Shown here in pieces: positions 53,499-64,000 of a stretch of DNA of 64,000 nt. Numbering within the stretch: position 1 is the stretch's first letter; the number at the start of each line of letters is the position of its first letter. This stretch comes from Theobroma cacao (taxonomy: Eukaryota; Streptophyta; Magnoliopsida; Malvales; Malvaceae): NCBI RefSeq assembly GCF_000208745.1, contig NC_030857.1, positions 17,737,072 to 17,801,071 of the forward strand, read 5' to 3'. Made by a program: the position numbers and the translations under genes. Below the pieces are notes generated by a model, which saw only the letters and a program-made list of their open reading frames with translations, was not told the origin of the DNA and searched no databases.

Positions 53499-56400
53499 AT
53501 GGTTGTGATTCTGAGAAACTTGACTTTTGCTGCTTTTCTTTCTCCATCTGAGGCTTCAGAAGAGTTTCATGAAGGAGTGATCAAGTGTTTCAGAGCTCTG
53601 CTTCCGAATTTACATCCCTGTTTTAATCAGTTCTCCTTGTGTAAACAAAGTCTTGATTTTCCGAAGCTCTTAGAAACTAGAGACCTGCAGACTCCAACTG
53701 GAACTTTGAAGCATGACTTGGAACAAGGGGAATCCTCACTTGCATTTTTGCAGTCAGAAGCAGTTTTGGCTGCTGTAGGACACTGGCTATTGCCTCTGCT
53801 CAAAGTATGTCGATTACCTTTTATTTATACTTATCCTGGAGCAACTTTTATGTTTTGGCTGACTCATTTTATTTAATTGTTTCAATGAAATTGATGATTG
53901 GTCTTCTGCTAAGGCTGCAGATACTGAGGCTACATGAGGACATCAGGGCAGTGCAAATCTGCATATTGAAGCTTTTTTGACCCTACGTGTTCTTGTTGCC
54001 TAAGGTAATTGCAACATTAGACCCTGAACAAGGAGCTTCTATATATTAATTGTTTGTTTGTTTTTTCCTTTTATGCAAGTACTCTATTGTGTCTTTCATT
54101 TTACCTAAGTGCCCACAATCAACAGCCCTAGATATCTTTCAGTTAAACTTTTATATGAAAGGAATTGCATCTTGCTATTTCTTGTAATTTGAGTTTGTTT
54201 TGTTGCTTTAGCTATGTAAATTCCATTATCTTTGAGAAATACTCTTTGCATTTAAATGAATACATTATGCTTACTAACATATATTAATGATTTCATTCGA
54301 GAGATGATTTTAATTCTTAGAATTTCTAGTTTGATAAATGAAATTTGATTGTGGCCTCATTTTCTGCTCAAGAAATACAAACAAGTTAACCTCATATGAA
54401 CAGAATCACGTCTTTCCATGAAATTTTATACTGTTTGCTTCTGTCTTTTTTGCTGTGTATTATCCATAATCTTTTAGGAATGTTCTTTACCTATGCACAC
54501 ACACTGTTCATATGTATCTGAGTATGTATACCGACATATATTACTTATGTTTCTAGTGGTGAGAGGATTTTAGTTCTATGTAGGAATCATTAGGTTGGAA
54601 AATGAATATTGAGGTTGGCACTATTTTTCACGGGAGAAATGAGAATAAAGCTGTTCTAGTGGGAAAAATTTATGGCATTGCAAATTTGTAAGCTCATCTG
54701 ATTTAAGTAGAGAAGTTCCTTCTAGCTTTTTATTGCAATAGTGCTTCATCAAACATGAAAAATTGGATTAATTCTGTTGGCATTACTTCTTTTCCAGGTT
54801 GGTACTGCAGATGCATTGGCTTTCTTCTTACCTGGTGTAGTTAGCCAGTTTTGCAAAGTATTACACATCTCAAAAACAATAATAAGTAGGGCTGCTGGAA
54901 GAGTAGAAGCTATTGACCAAGCAATTAGGGGCTTGGCTGAGTACCTTATGATAGTCCTCCAAGATGATACCAATTTATCTGGTCTTGATACGTACATAGA
55001 TACTTCTGTTGGCCATAAATAAGTACAAATCTGCAATTTCATTCTTGGAGGAGCTCCATCATTTACCAATGAAAGCTCAGAGCAAAACATTGGTGGATTG
55101 AATATGGTTAGTTTGAAGACTGAATCTGGAGAAAAAAGTAGCCCTGATCTTTAGCAAGGGAATGGGATCTTTTCATGTGGATCATACAAAAGAGTGGATT
55201 GAGAAAACATCTGAGCATGTGAACAAACTATTATGTGCAACATTTCCCTACATATGGATCTACATTTGATTTATTGTTCGTATCAAAAAATTTCTATTCA
55301 AGATTCGTTGTGCACCTTTGTTTTGATGTGCTGTTATTCTTTTATGTACCAGATATGTGTTCATCAAGCAAAAAGGGTGAGACACGGGCTTCTTGCTCCC
55401 ATTCGAGGGCTGCTATTGAAGCACAATTACATGCTAGAAAAGAGCAAATTGATGTTTTTGGTAGGTTGAGTTCTATGAATTTCATGCATCTGGGCTGTGA
55501 AGACTCTGCTTTGTTTAGTTAATTGGTATGTGATGCCTTGGTGTGCACAAGATATGGACTTTTTAGGTTGCAATTCATGGAGTTTGAGATTTATTGTGTT
55601 TCTTTAGTTTGTTGGAATTTGGGAAAAATACAAAAGCAATTTCCTATGTAAAGTGAAAAAAGGAGAGATTGACACGTGGAAATACTTTATTTGCAAATAA
55701 CTCTTGCTTATTTGTGACTACTACTTCAATAGTTTTAAATGCAATTTTGATTAATCTTATACACCCTCTGATATGACCAAAGTGCTTTGTTGTTAAATGT
55801 AAAAATCCGATGCCTTGCTCTGTAAGTTACCTGATCTGCAGGATTTTGTTTTATGTTAATAACTCAATGTCTATTATGCATATATTTTCTATGATATGGT
55901 GAAGCTACTCTCATCATATGGGGGAAAACATTTTTTAAGAGGATTTTAGGAGGGGAAGAAGGAGAGAATAGAGAATAGAAGGAAAATTAGAGGGTAGGGA
56001 GAAAGAAACTAGCAAGAAATAGAGGAAATAAAGGGGAGAGAGAGAAGAACCAAGAGAAAGAAAGTCATTAACTCAAATCTATATGTCTTCATCAAAAACT
56101 ACCTGCAATTTAAACAACAAAAGGAACTTGTGGGCTATATATTAATCCCTAATATAAGTGCACAATGCCAAATATAACTCTAATGTCCCAATACTTAGAA
56201 GATTAGCAGAATGGATGACCAAAAGTAGTATGTAAAAGTTTTTTGGGTGCATAGAAGCAAGAAAAAAAAACAAAAAAAGAAAGAAAGTAGTGTTTGAAAG
56301 TGGGACCCAAATCCTAAGTTACAGGAACAATAAATGATTTATCTATCCTTATTTTTGTGTGCATGTGTATTTACATTTATCATTTTATTTGGTTTTCATG

Positions 56401-56770
56401 CAACTTTACCTTGTGAGGTGGTGTCTTTTGGCTCCTGATACCAACTCAATATTGATTGGAAATGGTTTAAAGTCATCTCCCAAGTTGTTGTTTATAATTT
56501 GAGTCCAATCATGTGTTGTCCATTTCCAAAATTTCAAGGATTGCTTTAATCATCCCATGTCAATGCTTTTGATGGTATGGATTTGCCAAGTTATTCTTCT
56601 TTCTCAATGTTATTTATTTGACTGATGTGAAACTTTGTCTGAATGGTAGCATCGTAGCTGCCTTTTGTTTTTAATATATTTTCTATCTGATGATACTAAT
56701 GCAGGAGTGCTTATTTGTTTTGGTTGTTGATCACTCGGAAGAGATTTCAGCTGCTTACGGGGGTATATGA
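53499..56770 (+). pseudogene. TELO2-interacting protein 1 (TTI1)-like pseudogene fragment
   Basis: Exon-like blocks: 53499-53804 (MVVILRNLTFAAFLSPSEAS), 53914-54004, 54798-55250, 55351-55461 (ICVHQAKRVRHGLLAPIRG) and 56705-56765 (ECLFVLVVDHSEE). They keep TTI1 order and splice borders. TTI1 is a HEAT-repeat scaffold of the TTT complex that matures PIK-related kinases; the name rests on recalled similarity. Lesions: a TGA where CGA is expected at about 53,937; an extra T at about 54,001 creating TAA; a shift and stop at about 55,019; a TGA at about 55,114; TAG at about 55,153; and a donor AT instead of GT near 55,252. The first exon and everything after about 56,770 are missing, so it is truncated at both ends. 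Confidence 0.7.
55925..56075 (+). repeat. Purine-rich tract in a pseudogene intron
   Basis: About 140 bases almost free of pyrimidines on the + strand (AGGAGGGGAAGAAGGAGAGA and on). No known element was recognised. Confidence 0.7.
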
Positions 56771-57019
56771 ACCAATTGCTTTTGTTACTGCTTCCTCGCT
56801 GTAAAGTAAAGGGGGAATGCTCTTTCTCTTTTGTTGGGCAATGAATGATCCATCTCATCTCTTACCGATCTTACCTGGACGAAATTCCGGTTCGTTAAGA
56901 ACTATTGTTACAGGCATAAGCTAAACAGAAAGCAATCAGGAAAAATATACAATAAAATCACAAATTCTGCTTTTTTAGACAGGTTAAAAGAATTTCAGAA
57001 TGGTCCCTTTTTAGAGAAC

Positions 57020-60641
<3,622 letters not shown>

Positions 60642-60714
60642 TTTTGCTTCTGTGTTTCGTGGAAAGGGTTTTAATTGATCTTGGCAGTTTCATCCAGTCA
60701 CAGCCGAACGCCAT

Positions 60715-60800
60715 TAATATATAGGCCACAGCTTTACAATGTGACGTAGGGGGCAGTCCCTCCATCGTCACAGCGGACGCCATTTCAAGATTTGATGACG
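60715..60800 (-). promoter_or_regulatory. OPR core promoter with three TGACG motifs
   Basis: CCTATATATTA on the minus strand (60,715-60,725) lies about 75 bases before the ATG. TGACG occurs at 60,742-60,746 and 60,796-60,800, and its inverse CGTCA at 60,766-60,770. TGACG is the core of as-1 elements bound by TGA bZIP factors, which mediate oxylipin and xenobiotic induction of OPR1/2-type genes in Arabidopsis (family knowledge). Spacing differs from the classical as-1 pair. Confidence 0.5.
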
Positions 60801-60849
60801 TGCGAGAGTGCGTGAGCAAAAGTCACTCTTTTGCCGTATCGCTCGCCAC

Positions 60850-61741
60850 CCACGGTGGGGCTTCCTGGACTCCACTTTTCTTTTATTATAGATTTATATT
60901 TCATGTAAAATTAAAAAGTAATTCATAATTAAATAAACAAAAAATAAAAAAATCTTTTTTTCCGACTCCTCCACAATGTGTTTTTTGTTTTTTAATTTTT
61001 TATCTCTCCGCAGCTCCATCTTCTTCTCCATTCTTCTTTTATTAAATTAAAAATAAAAATATTTTACTTTTTCTCAAAACCTCTTTCACCTTTTTTTTAA
61101 TTTTTTATAAGCATTCAAACTAAAATCTTATTAAATTCTTAAGAGAGTATGCTACTGAAATCCTAAGAGAAAAAGAGTGAAAATTTTGATATGAAGATTT
61201 TCTTTTTATTAAAAGAAAGAGAGAAAGAAAAGGGTTGTTGAACCAAAATGCATTGTAGCTCGACAAAGAAGAACAAGATAGGTGAGTTGGTCAATTTGAC
61301 CACTAATTGTGATCAATAATCCTTGTGATTGTGAGATAGTATCAGTGTTGGAAATATTTCGTTACAACTTTTATTAGAATTTTAATTTGATATTAAATTG
61401 ATGTTTGTTAATTATTTTTACTATTTTTATCATTTACTTTTAATGGTTATAACCCTAAATCAAACTAAAAGTAAAACTCTAATTTATTTATTTGAAAAAA
61501 AAACAATTGATTATCATGTTATAATCCTAAATCAATTGTAAAAATCACTTGAAAATTATATCACAAGAGGTAACAAGTAAAAATTATTTTAAAATCTCTT
61601 AAAGTTGAATAATTTTGTCAAAACTTAATTTTAATGGAAGAAGAAGAAGAAGAAGATAATGTAGTTAAAGAGAGATAAAAAAGAAGAGAACAATTAAAGA
61701 ACCTTGTGAGGGAGTCAGGGAATGAGAAAAAGGATTTTTTT
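60850..61741. other. AT-rich intergenic DNA
   Basis: No gene is recognised. It contains a (GAA)n run at 61,640-61,657 and poly-pyrimidine stretches. Confidence 0.5.
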
Positions 61742-62102
61742 TGTTATGGAATATGGACATATCACACCATATTAGACCAATTTAAATTTGAGTAAATTTG
61801 ATAAATAATAAATGATAAATGTATTATCCACATTCTAGATATTTCAAGGTTCATTTACATGTGGAAATTATCTAGATAATAATGTGGGACTCATAAAAAA
61901 GATAATATAATTTAGAGATGAATCTTAGTAGGAGATTGTAATAACCATTGATCTATTAGGGACTTCAACTATAAATAGGGGGTTACCCTACCCTTATTTG
62001 TATCACAGTTATTTTTCATTCCAAGTATTACTTTAGTAATATATAAAGAGCATTCGCTCAATGTCTCTTTTGTCTTCCCGTTCTATTTTTTTTTTAACAA
62101 CA
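61742..62102 (+). repeat. Ty1/copia LTR (about 360 bp)
   Basis: It starts TGTTATGGAATATGG and ends TTTAACAACA, with TGTT/AACA inverted ends. TATAAATA at 61,970-61,977 and a polyadenylation-like stretch follow in the expected order. Directly downstream comes CATTATCAGCACGATC, a leader typical of plant copia elements of the Ale/Retrofit kind. The 3' border could be 62,099 or 62,102. Confidence 0.65.
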
Positions 62103-63340
62103 CATTATCAGCACGATCACCAAAGGACAAGATAATTTTCTCGGTTCTTCATCAACTAATTAGATTTTGATTTTGTATACCATCTAATCAACCTGAAGCT
62201 GACAACGAACCTAGAGCATCCCTCTAACCCTTAAAACAACAGTGGGTCACTGGGAACTCCTGTAGTTGTCATAATTAATTTATGAGTCCATTTTTCTATG
62301 CATAAAATTATGGCAAATATCAAAAAGCCCAAGTTTCACATCCTGAAAGTGAGTAAAAGCAATTATCTGTCTAGGTGCCTTGATGTGGAGATGCATCTCT
62401 AAAGGCAAGGTTTTGCTAATGCAATTATTATAGACGAGAAAACAAATTACAAAGATAAGGTGAATGCACTAATTTTCATTTGGTGTAACTTGCATGAGAG
62501 CTTAAAGACTTAATATTTATTTGTTTGAGGCACTGAGATCTTGTGGACAAGGTTGAGAGAAGGGTATAATCATACCAAGACAGTTATCGTCCCTTAAGCA
62601 CAATATGATTGGCAGCATTTCAGGTTACAAGATTTCAAATCAATATCCAACTACAACTCAATCTTATGTGATATTGTTTCTTGGCTAGAGTTATACGGTG
62701 TTAAGTTCACTGAATCAGAGCTATTAAAGAAAACCTTTTCCATCTTCTATGCTTTAAATATTATATTGCAGCAACAATATTGGCAATGTTAATTTAAGAT
62801 GTACTTGGAGTTGATTTTTATCCTCTTAAAGTTAAAGCAAACTAATGAAATGCTACTCCAAAAACCATGATCTTATACTTGCTGGCTCAAAAGCATTGTC
62901 TGAAGCAAATGCCAGCTCTAGTACAAGTATAGGTTAGTTTAAGGGTCATGAACACAAGCAAAGGCATAACCCACATAAAGATGGTAGAAGATTTAACCGC
63001 CTTAGGCAATCCAACCTTGGCTCGAATAATGATAAGGGCAAGAAGCTCGTGAAAAAGCATGATGAAAGTATCAACCATTGTTGTGGCATGGCTGGACACT
63101 GGTCGTGTACCTATCACACGCCAAAGAACTTTGTTGATCTATGCTAAACATCCCTCAAGGATAAAGCCAAGTGTGTTGAGACTCATGCCATTGAGAATTC
63201 TATTGCTATGACCAACGTTGAAGCTAACAATGCCTCCATTAAGATGACTCCCCTTGTTCTTATAGAAGCAAGAACACCCTTAGAAGGCTCTAATTTCTTC
63301 GAGGACCCCAATAACCAAGATAAGGCATCAAAATGGTGTA
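62103..63340 (+). pseudogene. Copia gag remnant
   Basis: Leader to about 62,300, then broken frames with SNYLSRCLDVEMHL, a degenerate capsid-like region (about 62,400-62,870) and a nucleocapsid knuckle near 63,075-63,120 reading CCGMAGHWSCTYHTPKNFVD. Against the usual CxxCxxxxHxxxxC, the first and last cysteines are lost. Stops occur throughout. Confidence 0.6.
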
Positions 63341-63564
63341 GGACAACCCAGACTTAGGATTTAAGGATTTTAATTTTTTTTTATTTTTTTTCTGAATGTA
63401 TTACCGTTGGTTGATTGTTCCAAAGGAAGAACAATATGGTCATTTAACAAAATTATTATGAAATTGATTCCATATTTATTATTTGAAATTTTCAATCCCA
63501 TGACTAATTTGCAAATTTCTATGATACTTGACACTTGAAGTTGTCAATACAAGTGCAAATGGGA

Positions 63565-63868
63565 ATCACTAAGAAACAGGAAGATGTCTGTTTGCTTAAT
63601 AGTGCAACTACACATACTATACTTTAATGGTAAGCATGTTTTCTTGAGTGTGACATTACATAAGGTAAATGTCCATGCAATATTAGGTCCCATTGAGATT
63701 ATTGATGGTTTCGAGAATGCCACAGTTGTTCTACCAAATGGCACCACCTTGCATATCAATGATGCATTGTTAAATAGTAGATTGAAGAGGAATCTACTTA
63801 CCTTCAAATATGTATGTTGTAATAGGTACCATCTTGAGATAATATATGAGCAAAATAATAAATGTATT
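63565..63868 (+). pseudogene. Copia protease remnant
   Basis: The frame near 63,585 reads LLNSATTHTIL, the protease active-site loop with asparagine in place of the catalytic aspartate, and then hits a stop. A frame shift leads to an open stretch with VVLPNGTTLHINDALLNSRLKRNLL, characteristic of the region between protease and integrase in Ale-type copia elements. The copy is inactive. Confidence 0.6.
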
Positions 63869-64000
63869 TGTAAAGCCCGACCTTATAAAATACTATTCAT
63901 GACATACATGTGATAATAGCATAATTGCATGCTAAGAGAGTCCCGCGAAAATTTACAAAAGTCGGTATTGGACCTAGAGGTACAACAAAGTTTATAGATC
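63869..64000 (+). repeat. Partial gypsy-type LTR, continuing past the window
   Basis: From TGTAAAGCCCGACC onward the sequence matches the inverse of 11,483-11,620 (for example CATGACATACATGT, GCTAAGAGAGTC and ACAAAAGTCGGTATTG). It marks the end of the copia remnant and a nested insertion or recombination breakpoint. Confidence 0.6.

Noticed and set aside
55251..55350. A U12-type AT-AC intron in the TTI1-like fragment
   Set aside because: The 3' end is AG and no branch-point signature of U12 introns is visible. A point mutation of a normal GT donor in a pseudogene is simpler.

Overview
The window is nuclear DNA from a flowering plant, almost certainly a eudicot. It has spliced genes with GT-AG introns, plant-only families (CYP716, SOSEKI, OPR), AT-rich intergenic DNA and nested plant LTR retrotransposons. 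Species cannot be fixed from the sequence; a rosid is my guess. Exon joins below were read by eye and checked for frame, phase and GT/AG borders.

Layout. 1-3,556: remains of an Athila-like Ty3/gypsy element ending in a long LTR. 3,825-5,528 (-): cytochrome P450 CYP716 copy A. 7,026-20,893: a transposon block with a small gypsy-type LTR, a second Athila-like element (LTR, PBS, gag remnant, 3' ORF) interrupted by two solo LTRs with exact target-site duplications, an ~87-bp minisatellite of about 17 units (17,220-18,650), and a third solo LTR. 20,985-24,165: a diverged duplication upstream of the next gene. 26,667-31,812 (+): MFSD12-like transporter, 12 exons. 32,025-34,580 (-): SOSEKI (DUF966) gene, 6 exons, convergent with the transporter. 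37,125-38,841 (+): CYP716 copy B, in mirror orientation to copy A. 39,166-45,600: repeat-rich spacer with a CACTA end, an array of palindromes and a truncated copy of the next gene's 5' end. 46,105-52,055 (+): PRP16/DEAH7 splicing helicase with an open reading frame but without the usual N-terminal region. 53,499-56,770: broken TTI1-like pseudogene. 57,020-60,641 (-): 12-oxophytodienoate reductase of the OPR1/2 type. 61,742-63,870: decayed Ty1/copia element. 63,869-64,000: part of a further LTR related to the one at 8,494-11,958.

How the genes relate. They do not form a pathway cluster. CYP716 enzymes oxidise triterpene scaffolds, OPR reduces oxylipins and other enones, SOSEKI marks cell polarity and PRP16 remodels the spliceosome. 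The most informative features are structural: the inverted CYP716 pair about 31.6 kb apart, the promoter-plus-first-exon duplication in front of a 5'-truncated PRP16, and the triplicated end of that gene. I found no clear new multi-gene system.
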